64,000 bases of DNA from positions 355,091-419,090 of the forward strand of contig JAJVDF010000297.1 in assembly GCA_022410635.1 (NCBI GenBank), read 5' to 3'. The notes under the pieces were generated by a model that searched no databases, had not been told where the DNA came from, and saw only the letters and a list, made by a program, of their open reading frames with translations. This DNA comes from Tretioscincus oriximinensis (lineage: Eukaryota > Chordata > Lepidosauria > Squamata > Gymnophthalmidae). The translations under genes were made by a program, and so were the position numbers. This document shows, one piece after another, positions 10,801-20,200 of the stretch; position 1 is the first letter of the stretch; each line of letters starts with the position of its first letter.

Positions 10801-12265
10801 AGTCATCAGTNGCAATGCGCAAAACCAGCCTAGAAAAGATTTTAAAATATCTTGAAAAATGGTGGCAAGGTTGATCACATCAAATTATTTACTAGTAGAA
10901 TTAGCCCATTGCATCATGGCAATGCAACGAGCCCTAGCACCCCTTCCCCCTTGCTTCTATCAATGCCTCCATTCACCCACTCCCTCCCTTGACCCCTTCT
11001 CTCAACCTGCTGCTTTTCTTAGTTTTCCTTTTATTCTTTTCTCCTTCCTTTTCTTTTTTCCTCATCCTCCTCCCTTATCCTTTCTCCTTCCATCTTTTCC
11101 CCTTCTCCCTTTTCTCCTTCCTTTCTTTTCTCCACCTTTATTCTCATCTTCCTTTCTGCTTATCATCCACCCTTCCTCTTTGGGGGCTGGCAGCTCCAAG
11201 CCCTGTTATTGGTCATTATACTTCAGAATGGTGGATTCTTTGATACCCATTTTATTACATTTATTTATACTTATACACTGCCCTATACACGAAGATCTTA
11301 AAATACAGAGGTCTGTATTTTAGCAATACTTAAGTTGGTCCTCTATCCAACAACAACACATAAACAACTATTTTACTATGAAATTTACTTACTTTGCTTT
11401 TGGATGGGCTCTTGCAACTTTCATCAGTTCAACTTCACTATCAAAAGTCATCATCTGGACTCCGTTATTTGCNGCGTGCTTTATCTGAGAGACTTGCTTA
11501 CATGGATTTGCATATATTATACGTTCAGGAGGCACACCAACACTCTGGACCAACTGTATTTCAGTCTGGAAAGGAATATTTATTAGTTTAAACATTATTT
11601 CCCAGAATAGGCATTTGCAGAAAGGTTCAATAGCAAAATACTACTTTAGCTTTCAATGCATATAACTGCATTAAAAGCAGTCAGGCAGATACTTACCTTA
11701 CTGGCACAATCAAATCCGGCCCCAAGAGCTGCCAGTGTCTTCACGATAGCTATGCTGTCGTGACATTTGACTGCGTAGAAAGGGGATACCCTAGGTAGGG
11801 CTTTATACCATCTCAAGTGCTTTTTCAGGACATCCCCAAGGTCAGCAACATAGAACGCATCTTTATCATCCTAGGGACAATGAAAATGTGCATGAACCAA
11901 CAAATGGATTTATTTATTTATTATTTACGGTATTTAAAATGATTTATATCCTCCCTTCACCATTGGTCCCAGGGCAGGTAAAAGACCAAGATTTTTTTTA
12001 AAAAGAAGTAAACATTAATAAAATGTTTTTAAAAATCCATACTCTACCTCCCTCCAACCCACCCATCCTCCCTGGTTGCTGACATGTTATCCTACAACAT
12101 CACCTTGCCTAATTTTGGACTATTTTTTGTGTGTTATTCTCACTCTTAAAAATGTATACTTACTGAGGCAGAAACTTCATTTATTTTTTGGTCTAGAATA
12201 TCCTTTGCAGTAAAGCCTTCATCAAGGAAAGTAAAATTGAATTCTTCATCACTGAAGTTGTTCAT
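4698..12265 (-). CDS. ODC1: Ornithine decarboxylase (ODC1), complete spliced CDS, 10 coding exons
   Basis: This gene encodes the PLP-dependent cytosolic enzyme that decarboxylates L-ornithine to putrescine, the first and rate-limiting step of polyamine synthesis; it acts as a homodimer. Coding exons (minus strand) are 12164-12265, 11697-11870, 11393-11565, 10695-10829, 10529-10610, 9092-9175, 7682-7844, 6864-6976, 5477-5691 and 4698-4839. All joins have GT donors and AG acceptors and keep frame, giving 460 residues against 461 in human. Visible active-site residues by the usual numbering are Lys69 in PFYAVKC (PLP Schiff base), His197, the GGG loop 235-237, Glu274 in AEPGR, Asp332, Cys360 in WGPTCDG and Tyr389. 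The protein begins MNNF and ends SASINV, with the C-terminal tail that in mammals directs antizyme-dependent proteasomal decay. One residue is lost in the tail relative to human, so the degradation-linked cysteine is at 440. Arg411 replaces a usual glycine. The start is the first ATG of the exon and matches the family N-terminus. Confidence 0.97.
5477..5691 (-). CDS. ODC1: ODC1 coding exon 9 (residues 343-414), Cys360/Tyr389 exon
   Basis: It codes for [15 protein letters not shown] (Cys360, contributed across the dimer interface) and [17 protein letters not shown] (Tyr389). Near its end it reads VMSRPAW, where mammals have VMSGPAW, an Arg at 411 in place of Gly. The donor is GTTAGT, less canonical than the others in this gene. 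Confidence 0.95.
5905..6200 (-). mobile_element. tRNA-derived SINE (CTT-tail family) in an ODC1 intron
   Basis: A degenerate reverse copy contains GGGTGCTCACCCCTCTCC and GATTGCAAATCTAC as in the better copies at 38312 and 40477. It lies in the intron between coding exons 8 and 9. Confidence 0.6.
6864..6976 (-). CDS. ODC1: ODC1 coding exon 8 (residues 305-342)
   Basis: It codes for the acidic loop and the strongly conserved [20 protein letters not shown]; Asp332 contributes to ornithine binding. The preceding Asp codon is split across the intron. Confidence 0.95.
7095..7265. mobile_element. Palindromic MITE in an ODC1 intron
   Basis: The arms GGCACTCCAGATGTTCTTGAA..CACAACTCCCAACATTCC and GGAACGTTGGGAGTTGTGG..CAGGAACATCTGGAGTG fold back on each other. 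The CCACAACTCCCAACAT type arm is common in non-autonomous DNA transposons of reptiles. Confidence 0.65.
7682..7844 (-). CDS. ODC1: ODC1 coding exon 7 (residues 251-305), Glu274 exon
   Basis: It codes for [18 protein letters not shown] and [11 protein letters not shown]; Glu274 pairs with the PLP pyridine nitrogen. It ends in the acidic variable loop (TGSD) where family members differ. Confidence 0.95.
8035..8320 (-). mobile_element. tRNA-derived SINE (CTT-tail family) in an ODC1 intron
   Basis: A reverse copy: the tail side GAGTAGTCGCAGTAGAAGAA precedes GGGACTCAGAGCGGCTTACAA, then the GGTGCTCACCCCTCTCC box. It lies in the intron between coding exons 6 and 7. Confidence 0.65.
9092..9175 (-). 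CDS. ODC1: ODC1 coding exon 6 (residues 223-250), glycine-rich PLP loop
   Basis: It codes for [16 protein letters not shown]; the GGG at 235-237 grips the PLP phosphate. It is 28 whole codons long with a GTACGT donor and CAG acceptor. Confidence 0.95.
9285..9370 (+). repeat. Short degenerate tandem repeat
   Basis: Roughly two and a half copies of a GCTGTCAGTGGCAG/TGGGCAGG unit, in the ODC1 intron between coding exons 5 and 6. Confidence 0.45.
9755..9990. mobile_element. Foldback MITE in an ODC1 intron
   Basis: CATTTAAAGG.TGCAGTGATGCG..GAGAGTCTTTG on the left is mirrored by CAAAGACTCACC..CGCATCACTGCATCCTTTAAATG on the right, with GCGC arms near the centre. The total is about 230 bp, in the intron between coding exons 5 and 6. 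Confidence 0.6.
10529..10610 (-). CDS. ODC1: ODC1 coding exon 5 (residues 195-222), His197 exon
   Basis: It codes for [13 protein letters not shown] and ends FDMG. His197, which stacks on the PLP ring, is present. The serine codon before it is split across the intron. Confidence 0.95.
10695..10829 (-). CDS. ODC1: ODC1 coding exon 4 (residues 150-195)
   Basis: It codes for [20 protein letters not shown] through DINVIGV in the PLP-binding barrel. One n falls within the codon after RIA. It is separated from the next exon by a short 84-bp intron, as in other vertebrate ODC1 genes. Confidence 0.95.
10890..11190 (+). repeat. CT-rich interspersed element in an ODC1 intron
   Basis: It begins ACTAGTAGAATTAGCCCATTG and continues into a 230-bp pyrimidine-rich tract, parallel in order and strand to 944-1345. 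On the ODC1 transcript strand the tract is purine-rich. Confidence 0.45.
11393..11565 (-). CDS. ODC1: ODC1 coding exon 3 (residues 93-150), antizyme-binding region
   Basis: It codes for [22 protein letters not shown] and the following segment to HPKA, nearly identical to mammals. Residues of about 117-140, known in mammals as the antizyme-binding element, fall in this exon. One codon carries an n in the assembly. The donor is GTAAGT at 11387-11392, with the last lysine codon split across the junction. Confidence 0.95.
11697..11870 (-). CDS. ODC1: ODC1 coding exon 2 (residues 35-92), PLP lysine exon
   Basis: The exon carries [13 protein letters not shown] and PFYAVKC, placing Lys69, the residue that forms the internal aldimine with PLP, at the expected number. 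It is flanked by CTAG acceptor and GTAAGT donor sequences on the minus strand, and is 58 whole codons long. Confidence 0.96.
11905..11990 (-). mobile_element. LINE/SINE 3' tail fragment
   Basis: TTTATTTATTATTTACGGTATTT is followed by ATTTATATCCTCCCTTCACC. This is the reverse complement of a retroelement tail, placed in the small ODC1 intron between coding exons 1 and 2. Confidence 0.4.
12164..12265 (-). CDS. ODC1: ODC1 coding exon 1 (residues 1-34)
   Basis: It codes for the N-terminus, starting MNNFSDEEF and ending NEVSAS, with the donor GTAAGT at 12158-12163. The exon ends on a complete codon, the same phase and position as in mammalian ODC1. Confidence 0.95.
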
Positions 12266-12304
12266 CTTGTTTGGTGTTATGTATACGATTTTCAGTGCAA
12301 CAAA
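12266..12304 (-). other. ODC1: ODC1 5'UTR segment in the first coding exon
   Basis: On the minus strand a pyrimidine-rich tract and CCCACAG acceptor end at 12305. Then 39 untranslated bases precede the start codon at 12263-12265. This segment contains no upstream ATG. Confidence 0.8.
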
Positions 12305-15300
12305 CTGTGGGCACAAAGAAAATATTTATTTGTATTACCATCCCATTAAGACTGAAAAAATGAATGAGAGAAAAAACATCACTGCAAACAAGTTCATGTA
12401 ATTTTCCAAGAAGCCCAAGTCCAGCCTCAAGCAATCTTGCCCAAGAAAGCAATTTTTTGAAATAACTAGTCCTTCTCCCTGGACAGTAATATACAATTAT
12501 TTGAACAAACAAAGGATTACAACTCTAGAACAAAAGTGGTTCAATACAAGTCAAAAAAGTATTGTGATCACATGTAGTTTGCATATCTAAGTTTGTTCTC
12601 TTTTCATTCTTCCATTTACAGTATCAACCTGCAATCTTTCAGTGTATTTAAGAAAGTTGTTATCTTATATAGGTCTTAATTTAGTTACTGCCATGATTTG
12701 TATTTATACAAGTAGCTAAGAATATGCAAAACANTCATCTACATGAATCATTTGCCCACATAAACATCAGCTACACTGGTACAGAGATCACCTCGAAAAG
12801 CATTTAAATACACTTTTGGCAGATACAACCCAAATTAAGAATAAAACTAAACTAAAATTAAAACCTCTTTTCATGTAACTAAAAAATAAACAGTGCTGAT
12901 ACATCTGTGGCAGACTTTAGCTTTCCAATAATTTTCTGTGGAAAATTAGAAGCCAATTCTATATAGTTTTTGGCATCTGATTAAAACATAACTGTTCACC
13001 AGGCCTTTGATTTTTAGTTCCTGACAATAGTCTTGCCAGGCTGGGAGAAAGGGTGGACAGATGAATTGCATTTTATTGTCCTTTTTTAATGTATGACTCA
13101 CCCTAAGACCTTTGAGTGAAAAGTTAGATACAAATGTTTTCTCCTCTTTTAAAAAATGTTTTTATTGACTCTTACTAGCTGCCCAAAACATTATGAAGCT
13201 GGCAGAATAAAAGTACACTTGTAAATAAATTAAATTAGGGTGGAAATGGGAGTACACAAGTGCCTGGGGAGAGGAGCCTGTAGGATGAAACCTAAGAACA
13301 GTCATGTGCAAATTTGAGAAGNCTTTACTCTTGGTTCAGCATTACAGATTTAATGCTATGACCATCATGCATGTTTAAATTAAGCTCTACTAAAGATAAT
13401 AGGAATGGTTACTGTGAAATCCTACATCAGAAGAAAATGGCACTTTTGCCACTTTGTCCGTGTCCTAAAGAAAAAAATTAAAAAACTATCCAATGGCATT
13501 AAACTCTCTATTTATATGAATAGAGTGTTTCAGGCTTTCAGCATATTTAGGGACAAACTAGTAAAGGGCTGAAAGAATGAATCTCCTCCACAAGATGAAG
13601 CCACATTAAAAATTTACAGGAAAATATTCTGACACATTNAGCATATTCTGACACATTCACAACATTTGTACAAGAACCAGAATGAATAAAGAATGGGACT
13701 GAACTTGCAGAGCTTCCAGGAGATAACACCATCACTTCTTAGATCTTAAAAAAAGATTCACAATCCCAAGGAAAAGTAATATGGTAAAGAGTTGCACTAG
13801 AATATCATATTTTCATAATATTCAGCACACTCCTCGAATCAGGATTTCCACTGATGCAGTAGTCTGAAGTGGAGATTTACAGCAAGCAATTTAACAAATT
13901 TTCCACTCTCTCACTCTCAAAAACTTTGAAATGCAGTGCTTTTTCATTGGTTGAACCATATTTTGATTTTTTTTACCACAAACCACAAATAACTTCAAAG
14001 CAACAATTTCATCAGAAAAGTGAAATAAGCATAATTCTCAACATGCCTCCACTGGTTCATAACCTTCTTTATTTTTAGTTACACCACATAAGAATATGAG
14101 AGGAGCTCTGGCACAGCCAAAGTAGTCCAGCATTCTGTCTCACACAGTGACCACCAATTGTACTCATGCTGTCCCTAGAGTATAACATGAATATATTCAG
14201 AAATAAATTTTACCAATGAACTTCAAATCTTGAAGGGCAAATGCAAACTAAACAAAGCACTTACTCACTAGACATCTTATTTTCTAGAAGGTGGAATTTT
14301 TNAAAAAATCTGATTTTTATAGGAAAGAAGGAATTAATCCTCACACCTGCTTAAAGCAGTATAAACGTGTTGAAAATATTACAATCTAATTTACACTGCA
14401 TGCTTCAAAATAGTAAAATGAAAAAAAATCCTTCCTTTCAGTTTCTTTAAAATGCTTTCATTAACAGGACAGCTCATTAACAGGGCAATTTTGTTAAATC
14501 CCAATTCTTTCTAGAATACTTTCCAAAAAACTTAGTAACAGAAGTAGGTAACTGGTGGTGCACTATTTGGATAAGAGCGCTGATGTCATTTATATGGATT
14601 TCAGAGTACTTTAAAGCATGAGACATTATTAGCCATCTGCTGTCCAACGTACAAACTGTATCAATGGCAATCAATAGCAATATGACTCATGCAACACATT
14701 ATTTGTCATCCCTCTGTCTTGTAGGAAATTCGAAAGAAAACCGACCTCTTGTGCCAAGGATGATAAAGCATTATTTTCCTACTTCTTCCCGTATTAATAC
14801 ATATCAGAAAAGCAAATATACAGTCCAAATATAAGAAGGGGATGAGCAAAAATACAAATCAGACTAAAAAAACAGGCAGGTGAAGTCTGGAGGTCCATAA
14901 TCACTTCTGTGCAAGTGCCTTTTTGAGGTCACACTGTGGTGACGTCTCACAAGACATAAATAGACTTAACGCATTAGAAGCATGCTCCATTCTGGTGTTC
15001 ACCTGATCTCCAACAGCTTCAGGCTATTAGTTTTCATTACTGCCAATTTCACCTCCTACACAGATATTCTTACAGCCTTCCCTTTCTCTCTTCATTCAAG
15101 AATCTAAATACTTGATTGTACATAACTTATATTATCTACGTATCTCTTCCTGACATTTAAAACACCAAACATCCATTTATTCATGTAAAAATTTATATCC
15201 AACCATTTCCCCTATGCCTCATAACTGATCATAGTAATAAAAAATATTCTGGGCGAACGAAGTATAATCCATTAAGCTCTACCAAAGACAGTAGAAACTG

Positions 15301-15630
15301 TTTCTATACATTGTGCTTGTAGAGTTATTGAAATAGTTTACTTTTTAAATTGCAGTTACAGCGTACAAGGCAGGTGAAGCACATCTTCTCATTTACGTTT
15401 TCTTCCTTTCTACCACACCCTCCCCATGCCTGAAAAGCTGAATTTAGGTCATACGTTAATGAATTTATATTTATGGCCCCTGCAAGTTATGAGACTGGCC
15501 CTTACTGGAAGGATCTCATTCTGTTGCCTGTGCATTGATTCTTTTACAAAATATATCACTCTTGTCTTATTCAAAAGAGCCTTGCTATGGAGATCACTGG
15601 AGAGGCAATGTGACTGAGCAAAATTATTGC
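12305..15630. other. ODC1 5' intron sequence, no further gene seen
   Basis: This is A/T-rich unique intron between exon 1 and the first coding exon. Apart from a CR1 remnant at 14085-14180, I see no confident element. Mammalian ODC1 has a second short untranslated exon and, in human, an H/ACA snoRNA (SNORA80B) in this part; neither could be recognised here by eye. Confidence 0.6.
14085..14180 (-). mobile_element. CR1 LINE 3' end remnant
   Basis: CATAAGAATATGAGAGGAGC...CCAGCATTCTGTCTCACACAG...CCACCAATTG matches the reverse of the CR1 3' end. Confidence 0.6.
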
Positions 15631-15639
15631 TCAATGAGC

Positions 15640-15790
15640 CTTATTCTGGGTTAAATCGTGGTACAGAGCTTGGCCACCCACATGCCAGTGGGGACAATGG
15701 CAGGCACCCTTTGTGGCCTGCCATAGTCTACACTAGCATGCAGATGGCAGGTTCCTATTCTGAGATACAGCTCAGCAAGTCTGGAACTAG
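15640..15790. mobile_element. Palindromic element, TTATTCTGGGTTAA family
   Basis: It shares GCCTTATTCTGGGTTAA, the GCCTGCCATAGTCTACAC core and TATTCTGAGAT with the copies at 17028, 17424 and 18125. It lies in ODC1 intron 1. Confidence 0.55.
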
Positions 15791-16073
15791 CCAATGCTTT
15801 ATTTCAGAAATACCCAAGTACAGCGTAGTAAGGCTGCACCCGGCCATCGCTGCCTCGTTGCGCCACCCTTTCATATGCCAAATTAAAACCCGCTTTACTC
15901 CGGAATGCGCACTGAATGAAAGCGGAATGAATGCAAGAGAGGGGTGTAAATGGATGTGGCTTCCAGTCAGCGTCATCCGCAGGCAGCCTGAAAGAAAACG
16001 TGGCAAAGCCGAAAGCGCTGCTGCCGCCTTTCGCAATCCTGGCCCCCCAGTGAGAAGACGCGGAATCCCTTGA

Positions 16074-16079
16074 CACGTG
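16074..16079. promoter_or_regulatory. ODC1: E-box CACGTG in ODC1 intron 1 (distal)
   Basis: This is one of two CACGTG sites in the first intron. Mammalian ODC1 has paired intron 1 CACGTG elements bound by MYC/MAX; this site is in the corresponding place. Confidence 0.6.
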
Positions 16080-16271
16080 ACGGCACGCAGTTCCCCGCGT
16101 CCACACATTCGTTCGCGCTCATTCCTCGCCTCTTCTCCCTTCCCCGCCCCGTCGCTGGCAAGCGGGGCCAAGTCATCGCCGCCGCCGCCGCCGCCATCCT
16201 GGCCACCAAGGTCGCTTCGCCCCGGCACCGCCGCCCGGCACCGCCTTCCCCTGCCCGCCGTCCCGGCACCC

Positions 16272-16277
16272 CACGTG
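16272..16277. promoter_or_regulatory. ODC1: E-box CACGTG in ODC1 intron 1 (proximal)
   Basis: The site lies just inside intron 1, 18 bp past the exon 1 splice donor and 193 bp from the second CACGTG. Its position matches the MYC-responsive pair in mammals. Confidence 0.65.
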
Positions 16278-16300
16278 CCCGCGCCGTCCCGCTCCCTTAC

Positions 16301-16598
16301 CGCAGGCGGGCTTGGGCTTCTCCTTCTTCCTTCTTCAGCAGCAGCAGCCGCTTCCTGCCTCCCCTGCGCGGCAGCCGGCGGAGCTGGACAGGCGGCGGGT
16401 CAGGGTGGCCTTGGAGGGCCTGGAAGGAACCGGCTGCCAAGTGAGGCGGCGAAGAACTGGCGCTGCTGTTCCGCCTCCTCCTCCTGCTGCCGCCTGCCTG
16501 CCCGCCCGCCCGCCCGCCGCGCAGGGTTAGTAGCCGCCGCCGCAGCTGCTGCTGCTGCTGCTGCTGCTTCCGCCGCCGCCGCGTCTCGCCTGGTGTGA
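16301..16598 (-). other. ODC1: ODC1 non-coding exon 1 (GC-rich 5'UTR)
   Basis: The 3' edge is a clear splice donor: on the minus strand CCTGCG is followed by GTAAGG (16295-16300). The 5' edge near 16598 is inferred from the TATA box at 16625-16630. The exon is very GC-rich, contains a CAG-type triplet run and GGC runs, and has no ATG on the minus strand, so no upstream start codon arises here. A long, structured 5'UTR is typical of ODC1 and restrains its translation. The exact start cannot be set without transcript data. Confidence 0.75.
16545..16568 (-). repeat. CAG-type triplet run in the ODC1 5'UTR
   Basis: There are about eight GCT units on the plus strand (AGC/CAG on the transcript strand), directly followed by GCC/GGC units. 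The run falls inside exon 1, so it is transcribed into the 5'UTR. Confidence 0.75.
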
Positions 16599-16624
16599 CA
16601 AAAGCGCCCGCCGCAGAGGCTGAA

Positions 16625-16630
16625 TTTATA
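16625..16630 (-). promoter_or_regulatory. ODC1: TATA box of ODC1
   Basis: On the minus strand the sequence reads GGGCTATAAATTC, about 325 bp upstream of the exon 1 donor. It is a lone TATAAA in very GC-rich surroundings, as in mammalian ODC1, which also has a TATA promoter. Confidence 0.75.
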
Positions 16631-16732
16631 GCCCGGCCTCGTTTCCACGGCAACACACCAGCTCAAACCAGCCCCGATCGGCTGCGACCGGGGAAGCGGC
16701 CTTCGCCAGCCAGCAGGCAGCCGCCGCTATTA

Positions 16733-16740
16733 TGACGTCA
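16733..16740 (-). promoter_or_regulatory. ODC1: Perfect CRE (TGACGTCA) upstream of ODC1
   Basis: This palindromic CREB/ATF site lies about 105 bp upstream of the TATA box. cAMP-responsive control of ODC1 is well known in mammals. Occupancy here is inference. Confidence 0.65.
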
Positions 16741-16820
16741 GGTGGCGGCAGCGAACGCGAGCGTGGCATGTCAGAAGCGAGCATCTCCTCCCCCTCTTCT
16801 CTGAAAATGGTGGGTGGGGA

Positions 16821-16836
16821 GGCCACGCCCCCTCCT
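16821..16836 (-). promoter_or_regulatory. ODC1: GC box / KLF-Sp type site upstream of ODC1
   Basis: On the minus strand the motif reads GGAGGGGGCGTGGCC, a good match to an Sp1/KLF site, about 190 bp upstream of the TATA box. It is motif evidence only. Confidence 0.4.
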
Positions 16837-17027
16837 TTGGGAGCGAGGCCAGCGTGGATGTAGGGCGAAATCGGGATAAGGCCAAGGTCGGGACGGAGCT
16901 GACGAGGCGCTTATTGCGTCTCCCTCTGGCCTCCCCAGCACCACCCGTATTCTCTAATCGTGTGAAATTTCCATCGAGACACGTCAACAATGTGGCTGCA
17001 TCCCACATCCCCTGTCCACACGGAGCC

Positions 17028-17170
17028 TTATCCTGGGCTANACCTCAGAATAGGAGCCNCATGCTAGTGTAGACTATGGCAGGGCCCGAAGTCTATATTG
17101 CCATAGTCTATACTGGTATCTGAATGGCCAAGCTCTGTCCCGAGATATTACGCAGAATATGGCTCCATGT
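17028..17170. mobile_element. Palindromic element, TTATTCTGGGTTAA family
   Basis: CCTTATCCTGGGCTA, then GCTAGTGTAGACTATGGCAGG and GCCATAGTCTATACTGGTAT, then GCAGAATATGGCTCC. This is a diverged foldback copy upstream of the ODC1 promoter. Confidence 0.55.
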
Positions 17171-17317
17171 GGGCAGGGCTAGATATTCTACCATAAAGAA
17201 TAACGATATTCCACAATATCCATGCTTTATTGAGGGATATCCAGTTATAGTGGAATAAATGTGGTGTGCGGATGCAGCCAGTGTANTGACTGATGCCGTC
17301 CCCATTGAGAGACTAAA

Positions 17318-17425
17318 TCCTGATCCACACACCACTTACATTCCACAACAAAGCATCGTGTGGACGGATTTATTCTGGAATAGCCATGGTTTGTTGTGGA
17401 ATAAATAAGCGATGTGTGGATCAGG
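17318..17425. mobile_element. Short palindromic MITE with CCTGATCCACACA ends
   Basis: The left end CCTGATCCACACA is answered by TGTGTGGATCAGG at the right. The inner arms CATTCCACAACAAAGCAT and GGTTTGTTGTGGAATAAAT also pair. It directly abuts the next element. Confidence 0.6.
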
Positions 17426-17581
17426 CTTTATTCTGGGTTATTTCTCAGAACAGGAACCTGGCATCTACATGCTAGTGTAGTCTATGGCAGGCCCCGAATG
17501 GGGCCTGCCATAGTCTACACTGGCATGTGGATGGCCAAACTTTGTACCAGGGTTTAACCCAGAATAAAGCTTCAGTGCAGA
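17424..17581. mobile_element. Near-perfect palindromic MITE
   Basis: The ends GGCTTTATTCTGGGTTA and TAACCCAGAATAAAGC are inverted repeats. The centre (17477-17518) pairs 19-bp arms with one mismatch around GAAT. It is the best-preserved member of the family. Confidence 0.7.
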
Positions 17582-18124
17582 CTGGGCCTCTTGTTTCTGC
17601 TTCATTTTGTAAAAATCACCTGCTGGCCACACAGTCAGAAGAAGAACAAGAAAAATAATAGATTCCGTTCCATGTTATCCAAAGGAAAGCAGGAAGGTTC
17701 TCTGAGTTAGAGGAATCAAAACAGTTTGCCAATTTGGGCCATCATAATGCCTCTTCCCCACAATACAACGGAGCTTTTCCGGGGAAAAGCTCCTTTGTNG
17801 CAAAACATCAGTCTGAAATGGCTGCTGCTTCCATAGGAAGCTGTCTGCCGTTCTGTATTTGGCACTTTTAGTACTGTGAGAAGTTGTCAGCCAGCCAGGA
17901 CTACAGAACCACAGTTGACTGACATTCATGGTAGCGGTTTCCTTGTCCCTCCAACCTTTCTTTCATCAGCTCGCTGCAGATTTGGGAGGTAAATATGAAT
18001 GGAAAAGCAATTGTCTTATTTNGGGTTTAAACCCCATTTTGGGTTTTACCCTGTAGTTTGGAGGGGACCTTTGCTGATGCACTTTCACTCAGAAAATAGT
18101 CTGAAGCTAGGTTAAAACCTTCCG

Positions 18125-18250
18125 CACTAGGCTTTATATTTCACTGCCGTTCACATGCTAGTGTAAACTAAGGAAGATCCGCCATAGTCTACACCAGCAT
18201 GAAAACAGTAAATCCCTATTCCAATAAATAAGAATAAGGCCCAGTGCAAA
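18125..18250. mobile_element. Degenerate member of the TTATTCTGGGTTAA palindromic family
   Basis: TAGGCTTTATATTTCAC, GCTAGTGTAAACTA, GCCATAGTCTACACCAGCAT and AATAAGGCC recur in the order expected for the family. Confidence 0.5.
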
Positions 18251-18259
18251 AAAGACCTA

Positions 18260-20200
18260 AAACTTAAGCATGGCCACAGCCTTGCTTTTTATAATCTGCC
18301 CTGAAAACTGAAATTAAGAAGTATTATGGAAATATTTTTAAATTAAATTTGGAAGAAACAATTGAAAGCAAAGGAATATTGTTAAAATTCACACATTTGG
18401 AGGTGTTTTCACTCCATGGTTGTGATCTAAAACAGTAATTTTTGTCCCTTCTTAAAGTTATGTCACTATCTGTCAGCTGATAGTTGTTTAAGGAAGTACT
18501 TTGTTTATACAAATGCAATTTATCAGTGAGAGAGATCTGCTTGCATTTGTGCTGATTGTAGAATAAACCAAAAGAAACAAAAATATCCTTTCAGTTAATA
18601 TTTCTCCTAGCAGTGAGAGCTCAGTATAAAATAGGGAAGATAAAACCTGGAAAAGTTTTTTTTTTACAAAAAAATAATGTTTCCCTAGGCAGAATCTGAA
18701 AAGNTGCACAAAGCAGGCTCTACAAAACTCCTGGGGTGGTTTTTTAAAAAAATAGTTAAAAAAACTGTGACCTTCTTGAAAAATTCCTTGGATAATTAAA
18801 TAAAAATTGGATTAAACTCACATACCTCTTCTCGGTTCTTTTAAGGNCTAAGAAAATACAGAGACTTTGGTTGTTCAAATACTAAACCTTATTCCTGGAT
18901 AAACCTTGGAATAGGGGATTAGGATCTGCATGGACTAGCATATTGATAACAGACTCCTAATCTGAAATATTTCTCGGGATATGATCCAGAGCAGAAAAGG
19001 CTGTGATGTCCCTCACAAATCTACCTCACACTGGATGGAAAAACTGAAAATGAGAGGACTGCTTTGTTTGTATTTTGAGATAGGATACCCAGTAGTGCCA
19101 TATTTAGGCATGTACAATACATGCAGCAGCACAGGGTAGCAAAACCTGGGGAGGGCCCAGCAAAATATAGCTAGTAGAAAAATATATTAATATTTTTAAT
19201 TGCTTTTATCATTATAAAATCCAAAGTAAATCAACATTCTGGCACTAAAGTAATATAGATGGAACATACTGTTTTTAATTTGTTAATTTTCTATTCATGT
19301 TTTACTTTTGGCCGCCCTGAGACCTTAGGATATAGGGTGGGGTATAAGTATAAATAAATAAAATAATATTAGTACACCACTTCACCTTATTAGTCTGTAA
19401 ATGAATAGCAACGTTGAAGTTTAGCTGACGGAAGAGGGGGTGTAAAATAAATGACTGCATGGGGGCATCATACATCCAAAATACTGGCCTAATGGCCAGA
19501 TGTGAAAAAAGCCAGCTGTTGCTCCTTGAATGTTTTTGTGGGGTAAAAGGAGGATTTCAACTACAGTTGGCCATATACCACCTGCTGAATTTTCCCTTGT
19601 ATGCAGCTAGGAAATACCAGGAGCTTTGTCACGGCCACCTGTTACAGATCTTTTATATCTGATGTACTTGAAAGTCTTTTAAAAAAACATTACGATTCCT
19701 GCTTCCTTTTGCTTCTTCCTTCAGGATGATCCACTGAACCTTGCTTGCCTGCCCTGGATTTAGCAGTACCCTAAGATACTGTTTTTCCTGTATTTACTGT
19801 TTTTTGTTTTTTTGCTGTGATCAATATTTCCCAGAATAGAAATAAGACAAGACAGGATGGGCTTCAGTGTTGCTTTTTGGTGTCTTTCTTTTGAAACAAC
19901 CTCTTTTCAGCTTCCTGAATTAAGAAGTTAGTCATGCTCTACACTCCAAAGGCAGGAAACAGGGTCATTGGTTTGGACACAGAGCGAAGCCAAGCAGTTC
20001 AGGCCCAAATTGGCAGAGTTAAACCACCGTTCTTGAAGAAATCCTACCCACTTTCTTTAGCAATTAATTTTCATTCATAGGCATGACATTAGGCTTTGAA
20101 CAAGAAATTCTTTTCCTACAGAATCTAAAGCTATTTATGCACTTACCATGCTAAATCTATGTTAGTAAATCTGGGTTTTCACATTAGCAGTAGAAAATGC
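18260..20200. other. Intergenic sequence with few recognisable elements
   Basis: Mostly unique A/T-rich DNA. A SINE tail lies at 19310-19375 (GGCCGCCCTGAGACC...ATAAATAAATAAA), and there is a possible weak palindromic-family remnant at 18885-18975. No gene is seen. Confidence 0.5.
19310..19375 (+). mobile_element. Truncated Sauria-type SINE 3' tail
   Basis: GCCGCCCTGAGACC..AGGATATAGGGTGGGGTATAAG followed by an ATAAATAAATAA tail is the typical 3' end of squamate SINEs. Confidence 0.6.

Larger units (their letters stand above)
15980..16870. other. CpG island over the ODC1 promoter and exon 1
   Basis: This is the only extended GC- and CpG-rich block of single-copy sequence in the window, full of CCG/CGG and CGC runs. 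It covers the promoter, exon 1 and the start of intron 1. Long open frames in all phases here are by-products of base composition. Confidence 0.8.

Noticed and set aside
12305..15980. An H/ACA snoRNA (SNORA80B in human ODC1) and a second untranslated exon
   Set aside because: Both are expected from mammalian ODC1, but no segment could be matched by eye. A covariance search and RNA-seq would decide.
15973..16666. Overlapping open frames of 88-173 residues on both strands
   Set aside because: They result from high GC and few stop codons across the ODC1 CpG island and non-coding exon 1.
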